A stretch of DNA of 64,000 nucleotides. It comes from Acholeplasma sp. (GTDB lineage Bacteria; Bacillota_I; Bacilli_A; Acholeplasmatales; UBA5453). This document shows, in pieces, positions 46,416 to 56,167 of the stretch. The stretch's first letter is position 1. Each line of letters opens with the position of its first letter. The notes below the pieces were generated by a model that made no database searches, was not told the origin of the DNA, and worked only from the letters and a program-made list of their open reading frames with translations. Position numbers and translations under genes: made by a program. The DNA lies in NCBI GenBank assembly GCA_012839355.1, contig DUNK01000013.1:1-64000 (forward strand). Reading direction: 5' to 3'.

Positions 46416-47714
46416 ATGAATAAAGATTCAAAGAGACATCTAAGAAGCGAAAACATTTATCAAGTATTTTTAAGACAACATCCAAAAGATGGTACTTTTA
46501 AAAGTTTAATTTCTGATCTCCCAAGAATTAAAAGTTTGGGTATGAATTATATTTATTTAATGCCTATTCATCCAATTGGAAAAGTAAATAGAAAAGGTTT
46601 AATAGGCAGTCCATATTCTGTTTCAGATTATATGGAAATTAATCCTGAATACGGAACAATGGAAGACTTTAAAAAGTTTATGAAAAAGGCGCAAGAATTA
46701 AACTTAAAAGTAATGCTTGATATGGTCTTTCATCACACGAGTCATGATGCAGTTTTATATCAAAAACACCCTGATTGGTATTATAAGGAAAACGGCTTAC
46801 CTACAAGAAAAGTATATGATTGTCAAGACATTATAGATTTAGATTTTAGAAATGAAGATTTGCATGAGTATTTGATTGATGTTTTACTTTTTTGGACAGG
46901 TTTAGGAGTTGCAGGTTTTAGGTTTGGTTCTGCTTCATTAATACCGATTTCGTTTTGGAAAAAAGCGAAAGAAAAAGTGCTCGCAAAACACCCTAATGTT
47001 TTATTTTTAGGAGAATCATCACATCTTAAATTTATTAAAGAAAAAAGAGATGAAGGTTATTTAGTTTTAAGTGATGGAGAGTTATATGAAGTGTTTGATA
47101 TTTTATATGATTATGATGTTTATACTGAGTATAACAATTATTTAAAAGACTATTCTAAATTAAACATTTGGCTAACAGCTATTAATAATCAAGAATCACT
47201 CTACCCAAAAGATTATGTTAAGTTAAGATTTTTAGAAAACCATGATATAAATAGAGTGGCAAGTTATATTGATGACGAAAATAGACTTTTGAATTTAACA
47301 GCGATGTTAGGTTATTTAAAAGGGGCAATGATGATTTTTGCTGGGCAAGAATATAAAGTTAAAAAGAGGCCATCGCTTTTTGAAATTGATAGAATTAAAT
47401 TTTTAGAAGAAGAAAAAGAAATATATGATTTAATCCATAAGATGAGTCATATTAGAAAAGACGAGTTATTTCAAACAGGAGTGTTTAGAGTTCATCTTCA
47501 AGATAAAGAAGTAGCGGTATTTAGTTACGAGAATGAGATGTCAATTGCTTATGGGATATTTAATTTAGGTAGTGTTCAAGGCGAGATTGATTTAAATTTA
47601 AAGGATGGAATCTATCAAAATATTTTATATCCTAACCAAGTAAAAATTAGCGAAGGCAAATTACAATTGGCAGATAAACCGATGATTTTATTTGCGATGA
47701 AAAGATTAATTTAA
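46416..47714 (+). CDS. GH13 alpha-amylase-like protein, nucleophile position substituted
   Basis: GH13 barrel motifs MLDMVFHHTS, FLGESS, FLENHDINR; expected GFRxDxA reads GFRFGSA. Confidence 0.85.
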   Translation: MNKDSKRHLRSENIYQVFLRQHPKDGTFKSLISDLPRIKSLGMNYIYLMPIHPIGKVNRKGLIGSPYSVSDYMEINPEYGTMEDFKKFMKKAQELNLKVMLDMVFHHTSHDAVLYQKHPDWYYKENGLPTRKVYDCQDIIDLDFRNEDLHEYLIDVLLFWTGLGVAGFRFGSASLIPISFWKKAKEKVLAKHPNVLFLGESSHLKFIKEKRDEGYLVLSDGELYEVFDILYDYDVYTEYNNYLKDYSKLNIWLTAINNQESLYPKDYVKLRFLENHDINRVASYIDDENRLLNLTAMLGYLKGAMMIFAGQEYKVKKRPSLFEIDRIKFLEEEKEIYDLIHKMSHIRKDELFQTGVFRVHLQDKEVAVFSYENEMSIAYGIFNLGSVQGEIDLNLKDGIYQNILYPNQVKISEGKLQLADKPMILFAMKRLI

Positions 47715-47752
47715 GTGAGATTTTGTAAAAAAAATTAATAATGTTGTTCACT

Positions 47753-47781
47753 TGATTATGTTAGAGCCATTACTTATAATG
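47753..47781 (+). promoter_or_regulatory. sigma-A-like promoter of the class III RNR locus
   Basis: TTGATT - 17 bp - TATAAT. Confidence 0.65.
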
Positions 47782-47827
47782 GAAATGTGGAAATTTCGAA
47801 AAAAAATAATTTAAAGGAGCGAGAAAA

Positions 47828-50173
47828 ATGATTAGACAAATTAAGAAACGCGACGGTAGGCTGCAAAAGTTTGATCCATCAAAAATAGCGGTTGCGATTA
47901 ACAAAGCTTTTGGTGGGACAAAAAACGTTGAGTCATTCACTTACGCGATGCACATAACTGAAAAATTAAACAAATTAGAAGTAGATGTTATTGATATTGA
48001 GGATGTACAGGATGAAGTTGAAAAATATTTAATGACTGTTGATCCAGAAGTAGCGAAAAAATACATCTTATATCGCCGTGACAGAGAAAGAATGCGTCAC
48101 GCGAAAGAAACAGTGTTTAATTATAAAAAGACAGTTGAGGACTATTTAAAGATTGAAGACTGGCGAGTTAAAGAAAACTCAACAGTTAACTATTCGCTTG
48201 GCGGATTAATCTTAAACAACTCTGGAGCAATTACTGCTAACTATTGGTTATCAGAAGTATATGATGAAGAAATAGCTGAAGCACATCGCCGTGCTGATAT
48301 TCATATTCATGATTTATCAATGTTATCAGCTTATTGTGCTGGTTGGGATTTAGAACAAGTTATTAAAGAGGGCGTTGGTGGAGTTGAAGGCAAGATTACT
48401 TCAAAACCAGCAAAGCATTTATCAACATTGTCTAATCAATTAGTTAACTTTTTAGGTATTATGCAAAATGAATGGGCAGGCGCGCAAGCATTCTCATCAT
48501 TTGATACTTATTTAGCTCCTTTTGTAAAAGTTGATAATTTAAGTTATGAAGAAGTTAAACAAGCAATCCAATCATTCGTGTTTGGAGTAAACACACCGAG
48601 CCGCTGGGGTTGTCAGGCTCCGTTTTCTAACATCACACTAGACTGGACTGTACCAGCAGACTTAGCTGAAAGACCAGCATTAGTTGGTGGAGAAGAGATG
48701 GACTTCTTATATAAAGATTGTCAAAAAGAAATGGATATGGTTAATAAAGCATTCTTAGAAGTAATGATTGAAGGGGATGCTAATGGTAGAGGATTCCAAT
48801 ATCCAATTCCAACATATTCAATTACTAGTGAATTTGATTGGTCAGAGACTGAAAACAATAAATTATTATTTGAAATGACAGCTAAATATGGAACACCTTA
48901 TTTTTCTAACTATATCAATTCTGATATGGAACCATCAGATGTTAGATCAATGTGCTGCCGTTTACGTTTAGACTTAAGAGAATTAAGAAAGAAATCAGGC
49001 GGATACTTTGGTGCAGGTTCTAATACGGGTTCAATCGGTGTTGTAACAATCAACTTACCAAGAATTGCATACTTAGCAACAGATGAAGAAGATTTCTATA
49101 AACGTTTAGGTCATTTAATGGATATTTCAGCGCGTTCACTTAAATTAAAACGCGATGTTGTAACACAATTATTAGAGGCGGGATTATATCCTTATACTAA
49201 ACGTTATTTAGGACACTTTAATAATCACTTTTCAACAATCGGTTTAATCGGTATGAACGAAGCAGGCTTAAACGCTTGTTGGTTAAAGAAAGATTTAACA
49301 CACATCGAAACACAAGATTTTGCTGAAGATGTCTTAAACTTTATGAGAGAAAGATTATCAGACTATCAAGAATTATATGGAGACTTATATAACTTAGAAG
49401 CAACTCCAGCTGAATCTACAACATATCGTTTAGCTAAGCATGACCGTGCAAGATATAGTGATATTATTACAGCTTCAGAATTTGGAGATGTACCATATTA
49501 CACTAACTCTTCACACTTACCAGTTAGTTATACTGATTCAGTATCAAAAGCACTTCAAATCCAAGATAGATTACAAGTGTTATATACATCAGGAACAGTA
49601 TTCCATGCGTTTTTAGGTCAAAAACTTCAAAGCTGGCAAGCAGCGATGAATGTAGTTAGAAGAATTGCTGAAAACTTTAAGTTACCATATTTCACATTAT
49701 CTCCAACATATTCTATTTGTCCAGAACACGGATATATTACAGGAGAAGAACCAAAATGCTTAAAGTGTGGAGCGGAAACAGAAGTGTATTCAAGAATTAC
49801 AGGTTACTATAGACCACTTAAAAACTGGAACGATGGTAAACAAAAAGAATATGCAGATAGAAAAGAATATGTAATTAGTGGTCATGGCGTTGTTGAAGAT
49901 GCATTAGCAGAAGTAGATCAAGGATTAAAGTTAAGTGATTTAAAAGATGTTAAACTATTATTATTCACTACACACACTTGTCCAAACTGCGATATGATAA
50001 AAGAGTTCTTACAAAAAGAAAAAGTAGAATACGATATAATCGTTGCTGATGAAAATACGGAACTAACTACTAAATATAATATTAAACAAGTTCCAACATT
50101 AGTAGTTGAATCAAAAGACAGTGTAGAAAAATATAATAACTTTTCTAACATTATAAGTTTTATAAATAACTAA
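47828..50173 (+). CDS. nrdD: anaerobic ribonucleoside-triphosphate reductase with N-terminal ATP-cone and C-terminal redoxin domain
   Basis: ATP-cone IKKRDGRLQKFDPSKIAVAI; SAYCAGWDL; SMCCRLRLD; Cys4 CPEHG..CLKCG; glycyl-radical SRITGYYRP; redoxin CPNCDMIKEFL..VPTLVV. Confidence 0.93.
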   Translation: MIRQIKKRDGRLQKFDPSKIAVAINKAFGGTKNVESFTYAMHITEKLNKLEVDVIDIEDVQDEVEKYLMTVDPEVAKKYILYRRDRERMRHAKETVFNYKKTVEDYLKIEDWRVKENSTVNYSLGGLILNNSGAITANYWLSEVYDEEIAEAHRRADIHIHDLSMLSAYCAGWDLEQVIKEGVGGVEGKITSKPAKHLSTLSNQLVNFLGIMQNEWAGAQAFSSFDTYLAPFVKVDNLSYEEVKQAIQSFVFGVNTPSRWGCQAPFSNITLDWTVPADLAERPALVGGEEMDFLYKDCQKEMDMVNKAFLEVMIEGDANGRGFQYPIPTYSITSEFDWSETENNKLLFEMTAKYGTPYFSNYINSDMEPSDVRSMCCRLRLDLRELRKKSGGYFGAGSNTGSIGVVTINLPRIAYLATDEEDFYKRLGHLMDISARSLKLKRDVVTQLLEAGLYPYTKRYLGHFNNHFSTIGLIGMNEAGLNACWLKKDLTHIETQDFAEDVLNFMRERLSDYQELYGDLYNLEATPAESTTYRLAKHDRARYSDIITASEFGDVPYYTNSSHLPVSYTDSVSKALQIQDRLQVLYTSGTVFHAFLGQKLQSWQAAMNVVRRIAENFKLPYFTLSPTYSICPEHGYITGEEPKCLKCGAETEVYSRITGYYRPLKNWNDGKQKEYADRKEYVISGHGVVEDALAEVDQGLKLSDLKDVKLLLFTTHTCPNCDMIKEFLQKEKVEYDIIVADENTELTTKYNIKQVPTLVVESKDSVEKYNNFSNIISFINN

Positions 50174-50235
50174 TAAATAATTAACTAAAAATAAAAGTGG
50201 CATATAAATGCCTCTTTTAGTATCTAGGGGCTAAT

Positions 50236-52944
50236 ATGATAACTAAAATTAGAAAACGTGATGGACGTTATGTAAAATTTAATGAAGATAAAATAACAGA
50301 AGCTATTCAAAAAGCTATTTTAGCCGTGGATGCAGAAGTCACGTTAAATAAAGTTTATGAAATGACAAAAGAGGTTGTGAAAATAGTAGAAGCTGAAACC
50401 CCAGAAGGTAGAATTCCAACAGTTGAAAATGTCCAAGATATTGTTGAAAAAGTGTTGATGAATTCAAAGTTAACAGAAGTAGCGAAAGCTTATATTTTAT
50501 ACCGCGAAGAAAGAAGTAAAGTTCGTGAACAAAAATCTAAATTAATGAAGACGTTTCAAGCGATAGAATTAGATAAAAAAACAGTCTCTAACTTCTTATC
50601 AAGAAGAGATGTTTTTCACTATGAAAATCCAACGAAATCAATACTCGCTTATGGACGCGAAGGTGCGAAAGAATACAACAAGATGTTTATGGTTGATAAT
50701 GAGTATATTAAGTTGCATGAAGAAGGCGATATATTTATTAAAGAAATAGAATACTATACAGCCTCTTTTAACACTCTTCAATTAGACAGCGTTAAATGTG
50801 TAGAAAACCGCACACTTAAAGGAAATATCATAGCTAAAAACTTAAAAACAATCGATGATTATTTAATGTGTTTAACGTATATAATTGCGAAGGCTGAAGA
50901 TGATTTATATGGTGGAGTTTCGATTTCTGATTTTGATTATTTACTTGCAAAAGTAGTTGAAAAAAACCATTTAGAGATTTATTTAAGTAATGTTAAAAAA
51001 CACTTATTAGTAAATAAAACAAATTATCATTTTGAAGATGTGAAGAGTATAGAAAACATTGATGAAATTTTAACTAGTTTAGGGATAGAAAAAGAGATAG
51101 TTAGAAACTTAAAAAAACTTGCTGAAAACGAGTTAGAAGAAAATCTTTTTAATGCTCTATCAAAGTTTTTGTTGAACATTAAAATGATGCCTACGAAAAA
51201 CCAATGCGGAATCATTAATGCCTCTATTGCTTATGGGACAGATGAAAGTGTATATGGACGATTAGTAACTAAAAATATTTTACTTGCAACTTTAAAAGGT
51301 TTAGAAGGACATTTATATACTACACCTGTTCAAATCTTTAAAGTAAAAGAAGGGATTAATTATAATAAGGAAGATAAAAATTATGATCTCTTTCAATTAG
51401 CGATTAAAACACAAAGTTTAAAGATGTATCCTAACTTTATGTTTTTAGATGCTGAAAGTAATAAAATAAAAGGAGTTAATAATGTTCGCGAATTAACTTA
51501 TGGTGCAACTAGAAATAGAACTATAAATAATAAAACATCATTAGGTAAAGGAAGTATTAGTGAAACTGTGATTAATTTACCTAGGGTAGCGTTAAGTTCA
51601 AATAATATTGATGAGTTTTATGAAAACTTAAAAAATATTTTAAATAAAGTAGTTAACCAACAATTAGAAAGATTTAATCTTTTAAGCAATTTAAGAGCTG
51701 TCCACTTACCGTTTTTAATGATTGATAAAGCGTGGGCAGGTTCGGATAACTTAAAGACTAATGATAGTATAAGAGAAGTTATTAAAAATGGTTCGCTTGA
51801 TGTAGGGTTTGTTGGTTTAGCTGAAGCGCTTGTGGCGTTATGTGGTAATCATCATGGTGAAAATAATGAGGCAGAAAAGTTAGGTTTAGAAATAATTAAG
51901 TTTATGAACAAGCATTTAAGCGAAGCATCAGACAAACATCAACTTAACTTTCAACTAATCGCATCTTCAAAAGTAGATTTGCTTGAAAATTTCGTTTTAA
52001 AAGATCAAAGAAAATATGGAATTATTAAACATGTTACTGATAAATCATTTTATACTGATTCATTTCATATCCCTTCTAATTTTAAGATAAAAGTTGAAGA
52101 TAAGATTAAAATTGAAGCGAAGTATCACTCTTTAGTTTCTGGTGGGCATATTACATATGTAGAGTTAGGTGGTAGGCAAGAAGATAAAGAATCTGCAATT
52201 TTAACTATCTTACAACTGATGAAAAAATATGGAATAGGTTATGGAGCAATTAATCATCATTTAGATTTTGATGCAGAGTGTGGGTTTTTAGGGAAAATAG
52301 AAGAAGGCAAGTGTCCAAGTTGTGGAAGAAAAGAATCAAGTTTAAAACCATTCTTTAATTACCGGCGTATTAATGATTTATTAATAGCGCCAATTAATTT
52401 GGAGATGATTGCACACGAAGAAGTAGACTTAAGGGTTACTAATATTAATAATGTTATTCGTATCTCAGGCGTTGTTAATGATTCAATTGTTGATGGACCA
52501 GGAATGAGATTTGTAGTATTTACGCAAGGCTGCCTATATGCTTGTCCAGGGTGTCATAATCCTGAAACATGGGACTTAGAAGGCGGATATTTAGTTGAGT
52601 TAGATGATATTGCAAGAATGTGGAAAGATAATCCATTAATTGAAGGTATTACGATGAGTGGCGGAGATCCGCTCTTACAACCAGAAAAAACACTATATCT
52701 TATCAAAAAGGCGAAAGAAGAAAATCTATCGGTCGTAATATATAGTGGTAGTTATTACGAAGAATTAGTTAATAAAAATGATCCGCTCATTAATCAAATA
52801 TTGGAACTATCTGATATTTTAATTGATGGACCATTTGAGATAGATAAATTAAATTTAGAATTGCCATATCGCGGCAGTGAAAATCAAAGAGTTATTGATT
52901 TAAAAGAGACAAGAAGTAGCGGTAAAGTAAAGATGTATAAGTAA
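50236..52944 (+). CDS. fusion of ATP-cone, degenerate NrdD-like domain and NrdG radical-SAM activase
   Basis: ATP-cone IRKRDGRYVKFNEDKITEAI; NrdD-like INLPRVAL, TDKSFYTDSFHI, SGGHITYVE; NrdG CLYACPGC and MSGGDPLLQ; glycyl site reads RRINDLL. Confidence 0.88.
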   Translation: MITKIRKRDGRYVKFNEDKITEAIQKAILAVDAEVTLNKVYEMTKEVVKIVEAETPEGRIPTVENVQDIVEKVLMNSKLTEVAKAYILYREERSKVREQKSKLMKTFQAIELDKKTVSNFLSRRDVFHYENPTKSILAYGREGAKEYNKMFMVDNEYIKLHEEGDIFIKEIEYYTASFNTLQLDSVKCVENRTLKGNIIAKNLKTIDDYLMCLTYIIAKAEDDLYGGVSISDFDYLLAKVVEKNHLEIYLSNVKKHLLVNKTNYHFEDVKSIENIDEILTSLGIEKEIVRNLKKLAENELEENLFNALSKFLLNIKMMPTKNQCGIINASIAYGTDESVYGRLVTKNILLATLKGLEGHLYTTPVQIFKVKEGINYNKEDKNYDLFQLAIKTQSLKMYPNFMFLDAESNKIKGVNNVRELTYGATRNRTINNKTSLGKGSISETVINLPRVALSSNNIDEFYENLKNILNKVVNQQLERFNLLSNLRAVHLPFLMIDKAWAGSDNLKTNDSIREVIKNGSLDVGFVGLAEALVALCGNHHGENNEAEKLGLEIIKFMNKHLSEASDKHQLNFQLIASSKVDLLENFVLKDQRKYGIIKHVTDKSFYTDSFHIPSNFKIKVEDKIKIEAKYHSLVSGGHITYVELGGRQEDKESAILTILQLMKKYGIGYGAINHHLDFDAECGFLGKIEEGKCPSCGRKESSLKPFFNYRRINDLLIAPINLEMIAHEEVDLRVTNINNVIRISGVVNDSIVDGPGMRFVVFTQGCLYACPGCHNPETWDLEGGYLVELDDIARMWKDNPLIEGITMSGGDPLLQPEKTLYLIKKAKEENLSVVIYSGSYYEELVNKNDPLINQILELSDILIDGPFEIDKLNLELPYRGSENQRVIDLKETRSSGKVKMYK

Positions 52945-52986
52945 AAAGGCTTGAAATCAATTAAACATTGAATCAAGCCTTTTATT
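52944..52986. terminator. bidirectional terminator
   Basis: AAAAGGCTTGA-loop-TCAAGCCTTTT between convergent genes. Confidence 0.8.
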
Positions 52987-52991
52987 TAGGT

Positions 52992-54338
52992 TTATAAAAA
53001 TATAGTCATATATACAGGCAAATAAATAATGTTATTTTTTATAGTTAAATCTTTTGTGTGAATTAAATATTTGTTGCCTAATTTATTATTAAATTTGTTA
53101 GTAAATTTATTTAATGAAGAAATAGTGTAGTTTTTACCAGATTTCACTTCAATTGGAGAAATTTTAGCAGGGTTTTTAAAATCTCTTATTAAAAAATCAA
53201 TTTCCATTGTGTTTTGACTTGATTTTTTATCATATCTAGAATAAAAGTATAATTTTTTGCCTTTTGCTACTAACATTTGTGCAACTATATTTTCAAAAAT
53301 CATACCATTGTTAATTGATAGTTTATCTGTTATTATTTTCTTAGAAATTTCTGCTGACATTTCGCTTTCTTCATCAAAAGCGTGACTTAATAATAAACCA
53401 GTATCGCCCATATACATTTTTAAGGTTAATCTATCTTTGTATAGAGATAAGCCTACATTAGGATCTGTTGCATTATAACACGGGTTGGTTATCATTGCTT
53501 TGTTAAGCCACATGAAAGCATCTTCATAATCTCTAAAACGAGCAGATTTTTCAATTGAGTTAAGAGTAAATTTTTTCTCGTGTTTAGAAAGTTGACTAGG
53601 AATTTCATCAAAGATACTTAAAACTTTATGCTCATAGCCATTTGCATATTTAGCAATATCATTTCGGTAAAGCGTCAAAATATCTCGTTTAATTCTATCA
53701 ACATTGTTATAGTCGTTGGTATTAATATATTCTAAAACTGCTTGTGGCATTCCGCCTATCAATATATATGTTCTAAATAGTTTCATTATTGTTGAGTGTA
53801 GTTCTTTTAATGGTTTTAATTCATTAAAATGTTTTTTTATTATAGCGAACAACTCTTCTTTTTCTAAAGCCCAACAAAATTCTTCAAAATCAAGTGGGTA
53901 CATTTTTATGGTTCTTTCTTCAGATGGAATTAGTATATCTTTTACATTTCTTTTTAAACCTAATAGAGAACCAGTTTGAATATAATCATAGCGATTATCG
54001 TAAACTAAATGTTTAATTAGTTGCCTTGCTTCAGGAAACAGCTGAACTTCATCAAAAATAATTAAAGAATCTCTTTCATATAATGTTACACCACTTATTG
54101 CTGACAATAAAAAGAAAAACTCATCTAAGTTAGATGCGTATTTATTAAATAGTGATTTAATTTCATCGCTTGCAATACTAAAATCAATAAGTATAAACGA
54201 TTTATACTCGTTTTTTGCAAATTCTTTAACGACTGTTGTTTTTCCAACGCGTCTAGCACCTTCAATTAATAGCGCGGATTTACCATTTTCTTTTTTCCAA
54301 TTAACTAAAGTATCATAAATTTTCCTTTTTAGAAGCAT
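52992..54338 (-). CDS. AAA ATPase of the AAA_14/DUF4143 type
   Basis: IEGARRVGKTTVV, LIIFDEVQLFPEA, C-terminal IDFLIRD...PIEVKSGK nuclease-like region. Confidence 0.88.
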   Translation of the reverse strand: MLLKRKIYDTLVNWKKENGKSALLIEGARRVGKTTVVKEFAKNEYKSFILIDFSIASDEIKSLFNKYASNLDEFFFLLSAISGVTLYERDSLIIFDEVQLFPEARQLIKHLVYDNRYDYIQTGSLLGLKRNVKDILIPSEERTIKMYPLDFEEFCWALEKEELFAIIKKHFNELKPLKELHSTIMKLFRTYILIGGMPQAVLEYINTNDYNNVDRIKRDILTLYRNDIAKYANGYEHKVLSIFDEIPSQLSKHEKKFTLNSIEKSARFRDYEDAFMWLNKAMITNPCYNATDPNVGLSLYKDRLTLKMYMGDTGLLLSHAFDEESEMSAEISKKIITDKLSINNGMIFENIVAQMLVAKGKKLYFYSRYDKKSSQNTMEIDFLIRDFKNPAKISPIEVKSGKNYTISSLNKFTNKFNNKLGNKYLIHTKDLTIKNNIIYLPVYMTIFL

Positions 54339-54364
54339 AAAAACAACCTCCTCTAATTATATTA

Positions 54365-54450
54365 TACACGAATCCCAAGATTTTAAAAGGGTAAAAATAC
54401 ACGAATCCCAACTTTTTGAAGAAGGCTTTTTGCACGTTTCCCAGGTTTTT
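54365..54450. repeat. three direct repeats at exact 33-bp spacing in the ATPase promoter
   Basis: TACACGAATCCCAA at 54365 and 54398, TGCACGTTTCCCAG at 54431; core CACGNNTCCCA. Confidence 0.85.
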
Positions 54451-54591
54451 GATTATAAATTGCCAATTTTATTAATTAATGATCATTCTAAAACATCAAA
54501 TGGTGGTGCTATAGTATTTAAGGATAATCAAATCTTAAAACAATTAAAGATGGGAACAGTTGGAGTTTTAACGTATAATATAAACAAATAG
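54451..54591 (+). pseudogene. 3' fragment of an unidentified gene
   Basis: DYKLPILLINDHSKTSNGGAIVFKDNQILKQLKMGTVGVLTYNINK* with no start codon; abuts the repeat block. Confidence 0.4.
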
Positions 54592-54603
54592 GAGGTTATT
54601 TTT

Positions 54604-54807
54604 ATGTTAAAGAGAATGTTAGGCAAAAAGGTAAGTATAAGAGTTGCGAACTGTGCAAACAATGGTGACCCGCGCACATACAGAGGTGTGTTAGTCGAAG
54701 TTGGTGAAGATTTTTGTATATTACAATTAATGGAATATGCAAATGCTGAAAGAATATTAATATCGCTAAAATACATAATAATGGTTGAAGAAGTTAGTAA
54801 TATATAA
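54604..54807 (+). CDS. small protein (67 aa), possibly LSm-like fold
   Basis: AGGAGG RBS; KKVSIRVANC..RTYRGVLVEVGEDFCILQL..ILISLKYIIMVEE beta pattern. Confidence 0.6.
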   Translation: MLKRMLGKKVSIRVANCANNGDPRTYRGVLVEVGEDFCILQLMEYANAERILISLKYIIMVEEVSNI

Positions 54808-54832
54808 CTAATAAAAAACGAGAGTAAAAAAC

Positions 54833-56167
54833 ATGACAAAAATTAAGAACTCGCTTAAAACAATTAATTATAAGATGTTTTTTGCATTGTTAATGTTTGG
54901 GTTGATTCCAACATTGTACATGACTGTTAGAATTTATTTAATTGGTCAATTGCCGAACACATATAGTTTTTCTATCGCTGGTCAACTTCAATGGGTAAGC
55001 CTTTTTTATGAAGTGCTTCAAGAGGCATTAATATTGCCCTTGTTTTATTTTATTGGGGCAGTTTTAACAAATCGCGAAGCTTTAATTAATAGAATTAGAA
55101 GCGGTCTACTTTTTACGTTTATTGCATATACGACCCTTTCTTTTCTAATAATTTTATTTGCCAGACCTTTAGTTGTATTTATGGCGCAAGATAGTTCAAT
55201 AGTTACAGAAACGGTTAATTATATAAGATTAGAAACAATCTCAATGATTTTTTCTACTTTAGTTAAATATTTAATAGTTGTTCTAGTCACATTAAAACGA
55301 GATAAAAACCTATATATTTTATTGATAGTTCAATTAGTATTAACAATAATTTTTGACTTTTTCTTTATGTCAACATATAGTTTTTCATTGAATTTAGGTG
55401 TTAATGGTATGCCGATAACTAATATGATTGTTAATCTACTATCATTTGTTGTATTAATAGTAATACTTTATAAAAATGATTTGCCAATATTTAATTCGTT
55501 TAAATTGGATTTTTCTTGGTTTAAAGAATTATTTAAAAAAGGTGGATTATCAGGGTTAGAAAGTTTAATAAGAAATGTAGCTTTTATGTTGATGATAGTC
55601 AGGATGGTTAATGTTGTAGGTGAACAAGGAACATTTTGGGTAGCAAATAATTTTATTTGGGGTTGGCTTTTATTGCCAGTTTTACAATTAGGCGAATTAA
55701 TTAAATCTGATTGTGCGGAAGAAAAATTTATAGCAGTTAAAAATAAAAGTCTTGGATATTTCAACCTAACTCTTATCTTCATAATTCTTTGGGGAGTAAC
55801 GCTTCCTTTATGGGAGCCGTTTATGAAACATGTCTTACAAATTTCTAATTATAAAGATGTTTTATATATAGTTTTAATTAGTGTTGGATTTTATGTATTG
55901 TTTGCGATAAATAATGTAGTTGATAGTATTTTTTATGGTTTAGGCAAAATAAATTTAATGTTGCTTCAATCAATAGTTGTAAACTCCATTTATTACGGAA
56001 CAGCCTTTATTTTATTTCAATTAGGCGTATTCCAACCTAACCTTACATTAATAGCGTTAATGTTCGCTATTGGAACAGCGTTTGACAGCATTTTAACAAT
56101 GGTTCTTTACTTCATTATGTTAAAAAAAGAAAATATTAACATTTTTGATTTTGAGATAGCAATGTGA
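54833..56167 (+). CDS. MATE-family efflux transporter
   Basis: Twelve-TM-like protein with MATE features (QLQWVSLFYEVLQEALILPLFY). Confidence 0.8.
   Translation: MTKIKNSLKTINYKMFFALLMFGLIPTLYMTVRIYLIGQLPNTYSFSIAGQLQWVSLFYEVLQEALILPLFYFIGAVLTNREALINRIRSGLLFTFIAYTTLSFLIILFARPLVVFMAQDSSIVTETVNYIRLETISMIFSTLVKYLIVVLVTLKRDKNLYILLIVQLVLTIIFDFFFMSTYSFSLNLGVNGMPITNMIVNLLSFVVLIVILYKNDLPIFNSFKLDFSWFKELFKKGGLSGLESLIRNVAFMLMIVRMVNVVGEQGTFWVANNFIWGWLLLPVLQLGELIKSDCAEEKFIAVKNKSLGYFNLTLIFIILWGVTLPLWEPFMKHVLQISNYKDVLYIVLISVGFYVLFAINNVVDSIFYGLGKINLMLLQSIVVNSIYYGTAFILFQLGVFQPNLTLIALMFAIGTAFDSILTMVLYFIMLKKENINIFDFEIAM

Noticed and set aside
55468-55782. Minus-strand ORF within the MATE gene
   Set aside because: Antisense shadow ORF.
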